The position numbers were made by a program, and so were the translations under genes. The notes beneath the pieces were generated by a model. The model did not search any database. It saw only the letters and a list, made by a program, of their open reading frames with translations, and was not told the DNA's origin. Shown here in pieces: positions 38,824 to 51,331 of a stretch of DNA of 64,000 bases; position 1 is the first letter of the stretch, and each line of letters starts with the position of its first letter. The DNA comes from Mesorhizobium opportunistum WSM2075 (GTDB lineage: Bacteria > Pseudomonadota > Alphaproteobacteria > Rhizobiales > Rhizobiaceae): the NCBI RefSeq assembly GCF_000176035.2, contig NC_015675.1, positions 4,344,001 to 4,408,000 of the forward strand, in the 5' to 3' direction.

Positions 38824-41196
38824 ATGAAGGCAGCATCCAAGTTTCTGAACGCCGCGTCCGCGGCGGCACTGTCCGCCGCTCTGGTCGTACCAGGTGCGCT
38901 CGCAGTGCAATTCGTTGCCACATCGGCGGCTGAAGCCGCTGTCGTCAGCCGGGTGGAAGTGAGCGGCAACCAGCGTGTCGACGCCGAAACCATCCGCAAC
39001 TACATCACCATCAAGCCGGGCAAGGCCTTCTCCAGTTCGGACATCGACAGCGCGGTCAAGGCGCTGTTCGGCACCGGCCTGTTCTCGGATGTCCAGATCA
39101 ACCAGGTCGGCTCGACCCTGGTGGTCAAGGTTTCCGAATACAAGGTCGTCAACCAGGTGCTGTTCCAGGGCAACAAGAAGCTCAAGGACAACGCGCTTCA
39201 GGCCGCGGTTCAGTTGAAGCCGCGCAGCACGTTCTCGCAAGCCACGCTCGATTCGGACGTCGAGGCGGTCAAGGCCGCGTACCGCCGTATCGGCCGTGAC
39301 GACGCCGGCGTGACCACCCAGATCATGGATCTCGGTGACAACCGCGTGAACGTGGTCTTCAAGATCACTGAAGGCGACCGCACGCAGATCGCCGCGATCA
39401 ATTTTGTCGGCAACAGCGCCTATTCCAGCCGCCGCCTGTCGGACGTGATCAACACCAAGCGCTCGTCCTGGGTTTCGTTCATCCTGCGCGATGACGTCTA
39501 TGACGAAGACAAGCTGCGCGCCGACCAGGAGCTGCTGCGCCGCTTCTATTACAATCACGGCTACGCCGATTTCCAGGTCGTGTCGGCTGTCGGCGAGCTC
39601 GACAATGCGACGAACAAATACACCGTCACTATCACCGTCCAGGAAGGCGAGCGGTACAATTTCGGCGATATCAGCGTCGAAAGCACGATCCCGGAAGTCG
39701 ACGCCAAGTCGCTGCAATCGGTGGTCGAGACCCAAAAGGGCGACGTCTACAACGCAAAGAACGTCGAGGATTCGATCATTGCCTTGACCGAGAAGGTGGC
39801 CGGTTCCGGCTACGCCTTCGCGCAGGTGACGCCACGTGGCGACCGCAATTTCGAGAACCATACGATCTCGGTGGTCTACACCATCGATCAGGGCACCAAG
39901 GCCTATATCGAGCGCATCGAGATCCGTGGCAACGATCGCACACGCGACTACGTCATTCGCCGCGAATTCGACGTCAGCGAAGGCGACGCGTTCAACCAGG
40001 TGCTTGTCCAGCGCGCGAAGAAGCGGCTGGAAGACCTGAATTATTTTGACAAAGTTGATATCTCGACGGTGCCCGGCTCGCAGCCCGACCAGGTCGTCCT
40101 GGTGGTCGACGTGGTCGAGAAGTCGACGGGTGAATTCTCGGTCGGCGCCGGCTATTCGACCGGTGGCGACACGGCGGGTCCGTCGGTCGAAGGATCGATC
40201 ACCGAGCGTAACTTCCTCGGCCGCGGCCAGTTCATCAAGGTGTCGGCGGGCGGCGGCAAGAATTCGCGCGACTACAGCCTGTCCTTCACCGAGCCGTATT
40301 TCCTCGGCCGTCGCATCGCCGCCGGCTTCGACATCTACAAGTCGACGCGGGAATACAACAACAATTACGACAGCGACACGACGGGCGCGACGATCCGCTT
40401 CGGACTGCCGATCACCAACAGCATCACGACCCAGTTGGCCTACAATATCTCGCAAGAGAAATATAAGGTCGACGATAGTTGCGGTCCCACCGGTCCTGGT
40501 AATTTGGACGGCACCTGCACGATTTCTCCGGCCATCCTGGATGGCATCGCTCAGAGTCCTTGGATCAAGTCGTCGGTCAGCTTGGGGCTGGTCTACAACA
40601 CCATCGACGACATGAAGAACCCGCACGAGGGTATCTACGCCAACACGACGGTCGAAGTGGCCGGTCTCGGTGGCGATGCCAAGTTCGTGAAGGTCACTGG
40701 ACGCGGCAGCGTCTACCAGACCCTCTCCGAGCAGCTTGACCTGGTCGGATTGATTTCAGGCGGTGCGGGTCACGTGGAGGCTTACGGCGGCGATGGATCT
40801 CTGCGGATATTCGATCAATTCCAAAGCACTGACCGCATGATCCGTGGCTTTGCCTATGGCGGTATCGGCCCGGTCGATCCGACCACGGGTGACCATCTCG
40901 GTGGTGTGACCTATTTCAACGCCTCGGCCGAAGCGCAGTTCCCGTTGCCTGTTGTTCCGGAGAGCTTCGGTCTGCGCGGCGCTGTATTTGCGGATGCTGC
41001 AACGTTGTACGGCAGCAAGATCGATACTAGCGTGAACCAGAGTTCGCTTGACATGAAATTGCGTGCTTCGGTCGGTATCGGCCTGATGTGGGCCTCGCCC
41101 TTCGGTCCGATCCGTATCGACTATGCGATCCCGGTCAGGAAGGAAGCGACCGACGACGTGCAGGAATTCAACTTCGGCATATCGACCCGCTTCTGA
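38824..41196 (+). CDS. bamA: Outer membrane protein assembly factor BamA
   Basis: A 790-residue precursor. Signal peptide spans about residues 1-38 (AALVVPGALA...AAEAA). Five POTRA domains follow (VSRVEVSGNQRVDAETIRNYI is POTRA1; YIERIEIRGNDRTRDYVIRREFDVSEGDAF is POTRA5), then the C-terminal 16-strand barrel. The loop 6 region GPVDPTTGDHLGG matches the VRGF-type plug (MIRGFAYGGIGP), and the protein ends in FNFGISTRF with terminal Phe. BamA inserts beta-barrel proteins into the outer membrane. Genes for lipid A synthesis follow. Confidence 0.98.
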   Translation: MKAASKFLNAASAAALSAALVVPGALAVQFVATSAAEAAVVSRVEVSGNQRVDAETIRNYITIKPGKAFSSSDIDSAVKALFGTGLFSDVQINQVGSTLVVKVSEYKVVNQVLFQGNKKLKDNALQAAVQLKPRSTFSQATLDSDVEAVKAAYRRIGRDDAGVTTQIMDLGDNRVNVVFKITEGDRTQIAAINFVGNSAYSSRRLSDVINTKRSSWVSFILRDDVYDEDKLRADQELLRRFYYNHGYADFQVVSAVGELDNATNKYTVTITVQEGERYNFGDISVESTIPEVDAKSLQSVVETQKGDVYNAKNVEDSIIALTEKVAGSGYAFAQVTPRGDRNFENHTISVVYTIDQGTKAYIERIEIRGNDRTRDYVIRREFDVSEGDAFNQVLVQRAKKRLEDLNYFDKVDISTVPGSQPDQVVLVVDVVEKSTGEFSVGAGYSTGGDTAGPSVEGSITERNFLGRGQFIKVSAGGGKNSRDYSLSFTEPYFLGRRIAAGFDIYKSTREYNNNYDSDTTGATIRFGLPITNSITTQLAYNISQEKYKVDDSCGPTGPGNLDGTCTISPAILDGIAQSPWIKSSVSLGLVYNTIDDMKNPHEGIYANTTVEVAGLGGDAKFVKVTGRGSVYQTLSEQLDLVGLISGGAGHVEAYGGDGSLRIFDQFQSTDRMIRGFAYGGIGPVDPTTGDHLGGVTYFNASAEAQFPLPVVPESFGLRGAVFADAATLYGSKIDTSVNQSSLDMKLRASVGIGLMWASPFGPIRIDYAIPVRKEATDDVQEFNFGISTRF

Positions 41197-41271
41197 TCGG
41201 CGGCCAACGATGCTCCCGGATTTTCTGGATCCGGGAGAAATGTTCCGACCTAGCTGGATATAGCTTCTGGA

Positions 41272-42327
41272 ATGACCGATCCGGTGTTCTTCGCGCCATC
41301 ACGCCGGTATACGGCGGCCGAAGTCGCGAATCTGACCGGCTCGGTGCTTGTCGATTCCGGCCAATCCGACGTTTCTATCTCTGCGCTGGCTCCGGCCAGC
41401 GAGGGCGGCGCCAATGCGCTTGTCTTCGTCGACGGCAAGCGTAATTCAGCGCTGATGCCGTCGCTGCGGGCCGCGGCGGTCCTGTGCCCGGCCGAATTCG
41501 CCAACAAGGCGCCGGACGGCGTCGCTGTCCTGATCCATCCGCGGCCGCAACAGGCATTCGCGCTGGTTGGACGATTGCTGTTCCCGACAGCCGCGACGCC
41601 GGGGCCAATGACCAGTGAAACCGGTATCTCCCCACACGCTCATATCGACCCGACCGCCCATGTCGAAGCTGGCGCGATCATCGAGGCCGGCGTGGTCATC
41701 GGGCCGGGCGTCTCGATCGGCAGCGGCACCGTCATCGCGCCCAACGCCGTCATTGGACAGTCCTGCCGGATCGGCCGTGACGGTTATGTCGGGCCAGGCG
41801 CCAGTATCCAGTATGCGCTGATCGGCAATCGGGTCATCATCCATGGCGGCGCCAGGATCGGCCAGGACGGCTTTGGATTCGTTGGCGGCGCCAAGGGGCC
41901 GGAACGCGTTCCCCAGATCGGGCGGGTCGTTATCCAGGACGATGTCGAGATCGGCTCCAATTCCACCGTCGATCGCGGCGCCATGTCCGATACGATCATC
42001 GGCCAGGGTACCAAGATCGACAATCTCGTACAGATCGCTCATAACGTCCGCATCGGCCGCAATTGCATAGTGGCCGGGCTTTCCGGTATTTCCGGTTCCG
42101 TGGTCGTGGGTGACAATGTCACGATGGGCGGCGGCGTCGGGCTGGCGGATCACCTGACCATCGGCACGGGAGCCAAGCTTGCCGCCAGAAGTGGATTTAT
42201 GAGCAATGTTCCTGCCGGCGAGATCTGGGGCGGTTATCCGGCACAGCCGATGGCGGAAGCCATGCGAGAGATAGCCATGTTGCGCACGATGGCCAGGGCA
42301 CGCAAGCAGGGCAAGGACAATGGCTGA
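41272..42327 (+). CDS. lpxD: UDP-3-O-(3-hydroxymyristoyl)glucosamine N-acyltransferase
   Basis: 351 residues: N-terminal uridine-binding domain ([29 protein letters not shown]), then left-handed beta-helix hexapeptide repeats ([23 protein letters not shown]...), catalytic His in QIAHNVRIG, and a C-terminal helix. It adds the second acyl chain in lipid A synthesis. It overlaps fabZ by 8 bp. Confidence 0.97.
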   Translation: MTDPVFFAPSRRYTAAEVANLTGSVLVDSGQSDVSISALAPASEGGANALVFVDGKRNSALMPSLRAAAVLCPAEFANKAPDGVAVLIHPRPQQAFALVGRLLFPTAATPGPMTSETGISPHAHIDPTAHVEAGAIIEAGVVIGPGVSIGSGTVIAPNAVIGQSCRIGRDGYVGPGASIQYALIGNRVIIHGGARIGQDGFGFVGGAKGPERVPQIGRVVIQDDVEIGSNSTVDRGAMSDTIIGQGTKIDNLVQIAHNVRIGRNCIVAGLSGISGSVVVGDNVTMGGGVGLADHLTIGTGAKLAARSGFMSNVPAGEIWGGYPAQPMAEAMREIAMLRTMARARKQGKDNG

Positions 42328-42787
42328 CATGGTGGCGGCGACGACGCTGGAAGCGGTCGACATAATGGGGCTGATGAAGCTCCTGCCGCACCGCTATCCC
42401 TTCCTGATGATCGATCGCATCGTCGAGATCGATGGCGACAACTCCGCCATCGGCATCAAGAACGTGACCATAAACGAGCCACATTTTCAGGGGCATTTCC
42501 CCGACCAGCCGGTGATGCCGGGCGTGCTGATCGTCGAGGCCATGGCGCAGACGGCCGGCGCCATCTGTATCCGCAGCCTTGGGGCATCGAAGCCGTCGCT
42601 GGTCTATTTCCTCACCATCGACAATGCCAAATTCCGCAAACCGGTCGTCCCCGGCGACCAGTTGAAGATCCATGTCAAGAAAATCAAGAAGCGCGGCAAC
42701 CTGCTCAAATTCGCCTGCGAAGCCCTGGTCGACGGTACCAAGGCGGCCGAGGCCGAGATTTCAGCCATGATGGTCACCGGCGACTGA
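42320..42787 (+). CDS. fabZ: 3-hydroxyacyl-ACP dehydratase FabZ
   Basis: A 155-residue hot-dog-fold enzyme: [13 protein letters not shown] with catalytic His, [26 protein letters not shown] with catalytic Glu, and [15 protein letters not shown]. It dehydrates 3-hydroxyacyl-ACP in fatty acid elongation and draws on the same 3-hydroxymyristoyl-ACP used by LpxA and LpxD. The ATG at 42320 overlaps the lpxD end by 8 bp. Confidence 0.97.
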   Translation: MADMVAATTLEAVDIMGLMKLLPHRYPFLMIDRIVEIDGDNSAIGIKNVTINEPHFQGHFPDQPVMPGVLIVEAMAQTAGAICIRSLGASKPSLVYFLTIDNAKFRKPVVPGDQLKIHVKKIKKRGNLLKFACEALVDGTKAAEAEISAMMVTGD

Positions 42788-42800
42788 CGATCGAGTGCCT

Positions 42801-43634
42801 ATGAAAATCAAGACTTCAATCCATCCTTCTTCCGTCGTGGAAGAAGGCGCTCAAATCGGCCAAGGTGTGCGCATAGGGCCGTTCTGCCATGTCAGCGCCG
42901 ATGCCGTGATCGGCGACGGTGTCGAACTGGTCAGCCATGTCTCGGTGATGGGCGCGACCACTATCGGAGCGTCTACCAAGGTCTATCCGATGGCGACACT
43001 GGGCGCGCCGCCGCAGAACACCAAGCACAAGGGCGGCCGCACCACCCTGGTCATCGGCGCCAACTGCACCATCCGCGAAGGCGTGACCATGCATGTCGGA
43101 ACCGACACCAGCCGGGGCGAAACGACGGTCGGCGACAACGGCAATTTCCTCGCTTACGCCCACATCGCCCATGATTGCGTTGTCGGCAAGAACGCCACCT
43201 TCGCCAATGGCGCTACGCTGGGCGGACACTGCGAGATCGGCGACAACGTCTATATTGGCGGCCTCAGCGCCGTGCATCAATTCGTGCGTGTCGGCGACAA
43301 CGCCTTTCTTGGCGGGTGCTCGGCTTTCGTCGGTGACGTCATTCCCTATGCCATTGCCGTCGGCAACCGCGCCAGCTTGCGCGGCTTGAACATCATCGGC
43401 CTCAAGCGTGCCGGCCTGCCGCGTTCCGAAATCTATCTGCTGCGCAGGGCTTACAGGACGATCTTCGATCGCTCCCGCACCGTCGGCGAGAACATCGAAT
43501 TGGCCAAGGCCGAGTTCGCCGCTTCACCGACAGCCATGAAGATCATCGATTTCATCACCAGTCGCGGCAAGCGGCACTATGCTGTGCCGTCGCTCAAGGG
43601 CGGCGATGGCGACGACACCGATGATGAAGACTGA
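42801..43634 (+). CDS. lpxA: UDP-N-acetylglucosamine O-acyltransferase
   Basis: 277 residues from ATG 42801 (a GTG at 42795 is in frame). Hexapeptide-repeat beta-helix (IHPSSVVEEGAQIGQGVRIGPFCHVS), catalytic His in AHIAHDCVVG, GGLSAVHQFVRVG, and the C-terminal helical domain. It acylates UDP-GlcNAc in the first step of lipid A synthesis. An acidic tail (GGDGDDTDDED) is encoded where the end overlaps lpxI. Confidence 0.97.
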   Translation: MKIKTSIHPSSVVEEGAQIGQGVRIGPFCHVSADAVIGDGVELVSHVSVMGATTIGASTKVYPMATLGAPPQNTKHKGGRTTLVIGANCTIREGVTMHVGTDTSRGETTVGDNGNFLAYAHIAHDCVVGKNATFANGATLGGHCEIGDNVYIGGLSAVHQFVRVGDNAFLGGCSAFVGDVIPYAIAVGNRASLRGLNIIGLKRAGLPRSEIYLLRRAYRTIFDRSRTVGENIELAKAEFAASPTAMKIIDFITSRGKRHYAVPSLKGGDGDDTDDED

Positions 43635-44512
43635 GACGGCGGGAACTGCTTTTGATCTCCCGCCTGATGCCAGGGTCGGCATCATCGCCGGCGGCGGCAG
43701 CCTTCCGGTCGAAGTGGCGGCCGGCCTGGCAGAGGCCGGACATCCGCCCATCATCATCCTGGTCGACGGTCAGGCCGACCGTCAGTCCGACCTCATAATC
43801 TACGAGCATGAAAGCCTCGCGCTGGAAGACATCGGCTCGCTGGCTGCGTTGCTGAGGCGCCAGCGGATCACCCATCTGGTCCTTGCCGGCGAGATCAGGC
43901 GCAGGCCGCGGCTGGTCGACCTGCGCCCGAGCCTTGGCTTGCTGGGGCTGATACCCTCGGTCGCCATGGCGCTTGCGCGCGGCGATGACGGGCTGTTGAA
44001 GATATTGACCCGCGGCCTGGAGGCGCGCGGCGTTAAAGTCGTCGGCGCGCATGAGGTCGTGCCCCGGCTTGTCGCGACCGAAGGGCCGCTGACCAAGGCA
44101 GTGCCGAGAAAGTCCGACTGGCGCGATATCGAGGCGGCACGCGCGGCGGCAAAGGCCATAGGCGCGCTCGACATTGGTCAGGCGGCTATTGCCATCGGTG
44201 GCCGCGCTATTGCCTTGGAAGGCGTCGAGGGCACCCACGGACTGCTCGAGCGGACGCAGCAGCTGCGCGGCCATGGCAGGCTTGCGGGCAAGACCCGCGG
44301 TGTCCTGGTCAAATGCGCCAAGCCCGGCCAGGAGTTGCGTGCCGACCTGCCATCTATTGGCCCCCGTACGGTCGAGGCGGCACACGCCGCCGGGCTTGCC
44401 GGCATTGCCGTGGAAGCGGGCCATTCGCTGATCCTCGAAGGTCCCCACGTTCTCGCGCGCGCCAATGCGCTTGGCCTGTTCGTGTTCGGCCTGCCGGCCG
44501 CGGAGCCTGGCC

Positions 44513-44523
<11 letters not shown>
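43621..44523 (+). CDS. lpxI: UDP-2,3-diacylglucosamine diphosphatase LpxI
   Basis: About 300 residues; start ATG 43621 or 43624, inside the end of lpxA. VGIIAGGGSLPVEVAAGLAEAGHPP, THLVLAGEIRRRPRLVDLRP, LLKILTRGLEARGVKVVGAHEVVP, AIGALDIGQAAIAIGGRAIALEGVEGTHGLL and VLVKCAKPGQELRADLPSIGPRTVE are the LpxI (formerly DUF1009) blocks. It hydrolyses UDP-2,3-diacylglucosamine to lipid X, replacing LpxH, as in Caulobacter. The stop overlaps the lpxB start by 11 bp. Confidence 0.95.
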
Positions 44524-45804
<1,281 letters not shown>

Positions 45805-45808
45805 CTCT

Positions 45809-45838
45809 TATTCCCTACTGCCTATTCCCTCTATTCCC
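45809..45838 (-). repeat. Opposed heptamers next to gltA stop
   Basis: TATTCCC (45809), TACTGCC (45816), TATTCCC (45823), two spacer bases, TATTCCC (45832). TACTGCC is the exact reverse complement of GGCAGTA, so this short arm can fold onto the 18-copy array. The gltA stop codon (45838-45840) touches the last unit. Confidence 0.85.
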
Positions 45839-47166
45839 TACCTTTTCGCGATCGGCACGTAGTCACGCTCCGGCGCACCGGTATAGAGCTGGCGCGGGCG
45901 GCCGATCTTCTGGCGCGGATCTTCGATCATTTCCTTCCACTGCGCGATCCAGCCGACGGTGCGGGCAACCGCGAACAGCACGGTGAACATGGTGGTGGGG
46001 AAGCCCAGCGCCTTCAGCGTGATGCCGGAGTAGAAGTCGACGTTCGGGTAGAGCTTCTTCTCGATGAAGTAGGAATCGGTCAGCGCGATCTTTTCCAGCT
46101 CCATGGCGATGTCGAGCAGCGGATCGTCCTTGATGCCGAGTTCACCCAGAACCTCATGCGCCGTCTTCTGCATGATCTTGGCGCGCGGATCGTAGTTCTT
46201 GTAGACGCGGTGGCCAAAGCCCATCAACCGGAACGGGTCGTCCTTGTCCTTGGCGCGGGCGATGAATTCCGGGATGTGATCGACATGGCCGATCTCGCCC
46301 AGCATGTTGAGCGCCGCTTCGTTGGCGCCGCCATGGGCCGGGCCCCACAGGCAAGCGATGCCGGCGGCGATGCAGGCGAACGGGTTGGCGCCCGACGAGC
46401 CGGCGAGACGGACCGTCGAGGTCGAGGCGTTCTGCTCGTGATCGGCATGCAGGATGAAGATGCGCTCCATGGCGCGTGCCAGCACCGGGTTGATCTTGTA
46501 TTCCTCGCACGGCACGGCGAAGCACATGTGCAGGAAGTTGGCCGCGAAACCGAGATCGTTCTTCGGGTAAATGAAGGGCTGGCCGATGTGGTACTTGTAG
46601 GCCATGGCCGCGATCGTCGGCATCTTGGCGATCAGCCGCATGGAGGCAACCATGCGCTGGTACGGGTCGGAGATGTCGGTGGAGTCGTGATAGAAGGCCG
46701 ACAGCGCGCCGACCACGCCGCACATCACCGCCATCGGGTGCGCGTCGCGGCGGAAGCCAGTGAAGAAGCGAGACATCTGCTCGTGCACCATGGTGTGGCG
46801 CGTTACACGGTAATCGAAATCGTCCTTCTGCGCCTTGGTCGGCAGTTCGCCGTAGAGCAGGAGATAGCAGACTTCGAGGAAATCGCCGTGTTCGGCCAAC
46901 TGGTCGATCGGATAGCCGCGGTGCAGGAGAATGCCGGCATCGCCATCGATGAAGGTGATCTCCGACTCGCAGCTCGCCGTCGAGGTGAAGCCGGGATCGT
47001 AAGTGAAGGCACCGGTGGTGCTGTAGAGCGAAGCGATGTCGATGACGTCGGGCCCGACGGAGCCGCTTCGCACCTTGAACTCATGAGTCTTGCCGCCGAA
47101 TTCCAGCTTTGCCGTGGCCTCTTGGGTCTTGCCGCCAAATTCCAGTTTTGTCGCAGCTTCGGTCAT
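45838..47166 (-). CDS. gltA: Citrate synthase
   Basis: A 442-residue type II citrate synthase: [15 protein letters not shown], the active-site His in [47 protein letters not shown] with the catalytic region, and [14 protein letters not shown] with catalytic Asp. It condenses oxaloacetate and acetyl-CoA. At the N-terminus the segment KLEFGGKT occurs twice (residues 7-14 and 20-27), a tandem 13-codon duplication. Transcription converges on lpxB across the heptamer repeats. Confidence 0.97.
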   Translation of the reverse strand: MTEAATKLEFGGKTQEATAKLEFGGKTHEFKVRSGSVGPDVIDIASLYSTTGAFTYDPGFTSTASCESEITFIDGDAGILLHRGYPIDQLAEHGDFLEVCYLLLYGELPTKAQKDDFDYRVTRHTMVHEQMSRFFTGFRRDAHPMAVMCGVVGALSAFYHDSTDISDPYQRMVASMRLIAKMPTIAAMAYKYHIGQPFIYPKNDLGFAANFLHMCFAVPCEEYKINPVLARAMERIFILHADHEQNASTSTVRLAGSSGANPFACIAAGIACLWGPAHGGANEAALNMLGEIGHVDHIPEFIARAKDKDDPFRLMGFGHRVYKNYDPRAKIMQKTAHEVLGELGIKDDPLLDIAMELEKIALTDSYFIEKKLYPNVDFYSGITLKALGFPTTMFTVLFAVARTVGWIAQWKEMIEDPRQKIGRPRQLYTGAPERDYVPIAKR

Positions 47167-47351
47167 TGCAAACTCCTTCTCGTTTCCTCATGCCGGCAAA
47201 GGCAAATTTCTGCAAAGCGACACGTCGAAATCACCGCAATGCGCGTATTCGCCACCGCATTTCAGGAGGGTGCGTGCCAGATTGGGCCAGGGCCTAATGT
47301 TGCACTGCGAAACCCGCCTTTCAATGCCAATCTTCTTGGGCCAGTTTGCTC

Positions 47352-48776
47352 CTAATCGATTTGATCGGCTATGCGCGCCAGGCTCTCCTCGCGCCCCAGG
47401 ACGGCAAGCACGTCGAACACGCCTGGCGAGGTACTTTTGCCCGTCAGGGCGGCCCGCAGAGGCTGCGCCACGGCGCCAAGCTTGTGACCACCGGCCAGTG
47501 CGTAGTCGCGGATCGCGGCCTCCGCGGCCGCGGCCGTCCAGTCGCCCGACAGCGCGTTCAAAGCTTCGTGAGCGCCGCGCAGGATCTTGCGGGCATCGTC
47601 ATTGAGCAGGAGTGCCGCCTTGTCGTCGATCGGCAGCGGCCGCGTGGCAAACAGAAAGGCGGCGCCGTCGACGAGCTCGACCAGCGTCTTGGCGCGCTCC
47701 TTCAGGCCGGGCAGCGCTGCCAGCAGCTGCGCCTTGTTGCGGTCGTCGAGGCGCGCGGCCATCGCCGGGCCGCCCTCAAGATAGGGCAAAGTGGCGATAA
47801 AGATGTCCAAGAGTTCGGCATCGGCCATGCGCCGCATATGGGCGCCGTTGATCGCCTCCAGCTTGGCGAAATCGAAACGGGCCGCGCCCTTGTTGACGTC
47901 GCCTATGTCGAACCAGGACACCATGTCCTTGATCGACATGATCTCGTCGTCGCCGTGGCTCCAGCCCAGGCGCGCCAGGTAGTTGAGCAGCGCCTCCGGC
48001 AGGTAGCCCATGGCGCGGTAGGCCTCGACGCCAAGCGCGCCATGCCGCTTCGACAGCTTGGCACCGTCGGCGCCATGGATCAGCGGGATGTGCGACATCG
48101 ACGGCACATCCCAACCCATGGCGTTGTAGATCACGGTCTGGCGGGCGGCATTGGTCAGGTGATCGTCGCCACGGATGATGTGGGTGATGCCCATGTCGTG
48201 ATCGTCGACGACGACGGCATGCATGTAGGTCGGGTTGCCATCGGAGCGCAGGATGATGAAGTCGTCGAGATCCTTGTTGGGGAAGCGCACCTCGCCCTGC
48301 ACGCGGTCGTGCACCACGGTCTCGCCCTCGGTCGGCGCCTTGACACGGATGGCGCCCTTGACGCCGGGCGGGGCTTCGGACGGATCACGATCGCGCCACT
48401 GGCCATTGTAGCGCGGCGGCAGGCCCTTGGCGCGCGCTGCCTCGCGCATCGCCTCGAGTTCGGCGGGGGTCTCGTAGCTGTAATAAGCCTTGCCCAGGCG
48501 CACCAGCTCCTCGGCCACCTCGCGGTGTCGCGGCGCGCGCTCGAACTGCGAAACCGCCTCGCCATCCCAGCCCAGACCGAGCCACGTGAGGCCGTCCAGG
48601 ATCGCGGCCGTCGCCGCCTCGGTCGAACGCTCGCGATCGGTGTCCTCGATGCGCAGCAGCATCGTGCCGGCAGTATGCTTTGCATACAGCCAGTTGAACA
48701 GCGCCGTGCGCGCGCCGCCGATGTGCAGGTAGCCGGTGGGCGAGGGGGCAAAACGGGTGACGACCTTGTCGGACAT
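47352..48776 (-). CDS. gltX: Glutamate--tRNA ligase
   Basis: A 474-residue class I synthetase: [25 protein letters not shown] (HIGH variant HIGG), [12 protein letters not shown], and KLSKRHG (KMSKS loop). It charges tRNA(Glu) and, in organisms with GatCAB, probably also tRNA(Gln), giving the substrate of the GatCA genes at 9.9-12.3 kb. It lies 185 bp upstream of gltA on the same strand. comEC diverges on the other side. Confidence 0.97.
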   Translation of the reverse strand: MSDKVVTRFAPSPTGYLHIGGARTALFNWLYAKHTAGTMLLRIEDTDRERSTEAATAAILDGLTWLGLGWDGEAVSQFERAPRHREVAEELVRLGKAYYSYETPAELEAMREAARAKGLPPRYNGQWRDRDPSEAPPGVKGAIRVKAPTEGETVVHDRVQGEVRFPNKDLDDFIILRSDGNPTYMHAVVVDDHDMGITHIIRGDDHLTNAARQTVIYNAMGWDVPSMSHIPLIHGADGAKLSKRHGALGVEAYRAMGYLPEALLNYLARLGWSHGDDEIMSIKDMVSWFDIGDVNKGAARFDFAKLEAINGAHMRRMADAELLDIFIATLPYLEGGPAMAARLDDRNKAQLLAALPGLKERAKTLVELVDGAAFLFATRPLPIDDKAALLLNDDARKILRGAHEALNALSGDWTAAAAEAAIRDYALAGGHKLGAVAQPLRAALTGKSTSPGVFDVLAVLGREESLARIADQID

Positions 48777-48877
48777 GGAACTCTCGGGAAGCGTCTGAGG
48801 CGGGTGTGGCTGCGCGGACTTTCGCGCGTCGCGCGTTCATGTAGCATAGGGCGTCAGGGGTGCAAGGGGCAGACCCG

Positions 48878-51331
48878 ATGGCTGGACGAAGCCGGGGCTC
48901 GGATCAGGGCGAGGACGCAGTTGTCGGCGTCAGCGAGCGGTCCCTGTTTGCGATGCCGCTGCCGGCCTCGCTGCCGACGCAATCGCCTCTCGTGCCGGGT
49001 TCAGGCAAGCAGTCGCTACCGGATATCCCCGCCCCAGTTTCGTCGCCGGCCGGCAGGATCGTGCGTGTGCGTCGGCAACTCGGCCGGCTGTCATTGCCGC
49101 GCCTGCGCAACGGCATCACTGCGGCGGCGGAGCTGGAGCTTGACCGCGGCATTGGCTTCCTGCTGGTGCCGGTTTGCCTTGCAATCGGCGCGATCGGCTA
49201 TTTTTCGCTGACGGTCGAACCGGACTTCGCCAGGCCTGTCGCGGTGGTCGTCCTCATGGGCTTCCTGGCGATTGTCTCGCGCTCGTGGCCGAAAACCCAT
49301 CTGTTCCTGATGGCGGCATTGCTGTGCGCGCTTGGCTTGCTCGCCGCCAAGGTCGAGACGTGGCGCACGGGAACCCGGATGCTGGGCTCGGAAATCTCGA
49401 CGCAACTGAGCGGCCGCGTGGTCTCGATCGAAGAGATGGAGACCGGCCGCATCCGGCTGACCATCGACGTGACATCGACCGCTCGGCCGAAACTGCGCTA
49501 CGCGCCGGAAAGGGTCCGGCTTTCGGCACGCAAGATACCGCCGGAAATGACCGCCGGCTCCCTAATCACGGGCTACGCCAAACTGTTGCCGCCAACCGGT
49601 CCGGTGCGGCCGGAGAGCTACGATTTCTCCTTCGACAGCTATTTCGCCGGCATTGGCGGCAGCGGGTTCTTTCTCGGCAATCCAAAAGTCGTTGCGGCCG
49701 ATGACGGTGGCATGCCGCTGTCGGCCCGCCTTTCCTCAGGGATAGAAAACGCCCGCGAAGCCATCGCCGACCATATCAGGGGCAGCGTCGGCGGCGCCGA
49801 AGGCGAGATCGCGGCGGCGCTGATCGTCGGCGTGCGCGCCGGCATCCCCGACGAAATCAACGAAGCGATGCGGCGCACCGGCATCTATCACATCATCTCC
49901 ATTTCGGGACTGCACATGGCGCTGGTCGCCGGAACCATCATGGGGCTGCTGCGCGGCGCCTTCGCGCTGTTCCCGGACTTTTCCGCGCGCCGGCCGGTGA
50001 AGAAATACGCGGCCGCGGCCGCACTTTTGTCGATCGCCGCCTATCTCGTCATCTCCGGCGTCGTCGTCGCCGCCGAGCGCAGCTTCATCATGCTGGCGGT
50101 GATGCTGATTGCCGTCCTGTTCGATCGCGCGGCTCTGACCATGCGCAATCTGGCGATCTCGGCGATCGCCGTCATCCTGGTTTCCCCGCATGAGGTGGTC
50201 GGCCCGAGCTTCCAGATGTCGTTCGCCGCGACCGCGGCCCTGGTCGGCGCCTATGCCGGCTGGGCGGATCACCGGGCGGGAAAAACGAGGCCACCGCCGC
50301 CGAAGCGATCCTTGCCCGGTTTCCTGACCCGAAAATTCCTGCTGGCGACAGGCGGATTGGCCATGACCTCGATTATCGCCGGCAGCGCCACGGCGCTGTT
50401 TGCCATCTGGCATTTCCAGCGGGTGTCGCCGCTCAGCCTGTTCGCCAATCTGGCCGTCATGCCGATCGTGTCGGTGGTGATGTTCCTGGCCGTTGCCAGC
50501 GCGCTGCTGATGCCGTTCGGACTGGATGCGCCATCCCTTTACCTGATGGGCAAGGGCCTGACCGCGATGATCGCCATTTCGGCGTGGATATCAGAACGCT
50601 CTCCGGTCGATGCGGTCGGGCTCATCTCACAGCAATCCGTGCTGCTGGTGACGATTGCCCTGGTCATCGCGACGATGGCGACGACGTGGCTGCGGCTTGC
50701 AGCGCTTCCATTCGCGCTCGCCGGCTTGCTGGCGGTGTCCGACACGCGCACGCCGGATGTGCTGGTCTCGGAAGACGCGCGGCTGGTCGCGCTGCCGATC
50801 GGCGGTGGCGAACTCGCGGTCAGCCGGGCCCGGCCGAACGAATTCACGGTCGACAACTGGAAACGCGCGCTGACGTCCGAAACCATCATCCCGCCAGAGA
50901 TGTTCGACAAGGCGGATGGACAATTCGATATTGCCGATGCCGTCAATCTCCCGCCGGGAGCGCCGTTCTATTGCACAGACGGTGTCTGTCTCGCCAGGCA
51001 CCCGTCCGGTGCGATCATAGCGCATGTCGAAGACCGCAAGGATACCTGGAAGGCCTGTGGCTTCGCCGACCTGATCATCGTCAATGACGCGACAGCCTAC
51101 GATGCCTGCCACAATCCGCTGGTTCTCGTCGTTACCAAACGGCAGCTCGCCCGCAAGGGCAGTGCGGCCATCTTCTTCGACCGCCAATCGGCCACCGGTC
51201 CGCCAACCATCAGCTTCGCGGTGGACAGCCCGTATCGGCCCTGGCACGCGCAGCGAAAGTTTTCGCGCGAGGCGAGAGGCCTGGAGCCCTATCGCAAACC
51301 TGACAAGCCAAGTGCCGTGCCGGCTCAGTAG
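48878..51331 (+). CDS. comEC: ComEC/Rec2 DNA-uptake channel protein
   Basis: 817 residues from the ATG at 48878 (AAGGGGC upstream); a GTG at 48860 is an alternative. After a ~90-residue cytoplasmic extension come TM segments, a DUF4131-like OB region ([29 protein letters not shown]), and the competence domain with [25 protein letters not shown]. The C-terminal part lacks the HxHxDH motif of the metallo-beta-lactamase domain seen in long ComEC proteins. ComEC carries single-stranded DNA across the inner membrane. It ends 7 bp into the convergent lexA. Confidence 0.93.
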   Translation: MAGRSRGSDQGEDAVVGVSERSLFAMPLPASLPTQSPLVPGSGKQSLPDIPAPVSSPAGRIVRVRRQLGRLSLPRLRNGITAAAELELDRGIGFLLVPVCLAIGAIGYFSLTVEPDFARPVAVVVLMGFLAIVSRSWPKTHLFLMAALLCALGLLAAKVETWRTGTRMLGSEISTQLSGRVVSIEEMETGRIRLTIDVTSTARPKLRYAPERVRLSARKIPPEMTAGSLITGYAKLLPPTGPVRPESYDFSFDSYFAGIGGSGFFLGNPKVVAADDGGMPLSARLSSGIENAREAIADHIRGSVGGAEGEIAAALIVGVRAGIPDEINEAMRRTGIYHIISISGLHMALVAGTIMGLLRGAFALFPDFSARRPVKKYAAAAALLSIAAYLVISGVVVAAERSFIMLAVMLIAVLFDRAALTMRNLAISAIAVILVSPHEVVGPSFQMSFAATAALVGAYAGWADHRAGKTRPPPPKRSLPGFLTRKFLLATGGLAMTSIIAGSATALFAIWHFQRVSPLSLFANLAVMPIVSVVMFLAVASALLMPFGLDAPSLYLMGKGLTAMIAISAWISERSPVDAVGLISQQSVLLVTIALVIATMATTWLRLAALPFALAGLLAVSDTRTPDVLVSEDARLVALPIGGGELAVSRARPNEFTVDNWKRALTSETIIPPEMFDKADGQFDIADAVNLPPGAPFYCTDGVCLARHPSGAIIAHVEDRKDTWKACGFADLIIVNDATAYDACHNPLVLVVTKRQLARKGSAAIFFDRQSATGPPTISFAVDSPYRPWHAQRKFSREARGLEPYRKPDKPSAVPAQ

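Noticed and set aside
38815..40626. 603-codon minus-strand frame across bamA
   Set aside because: Shadow of bamA; no domain and no ribosome-binding site.
47346..49211. 621-codon plus-strand frame over gltX and the start of comEC
   Set aside because: Shadow of gltX with no recognisable protein features.
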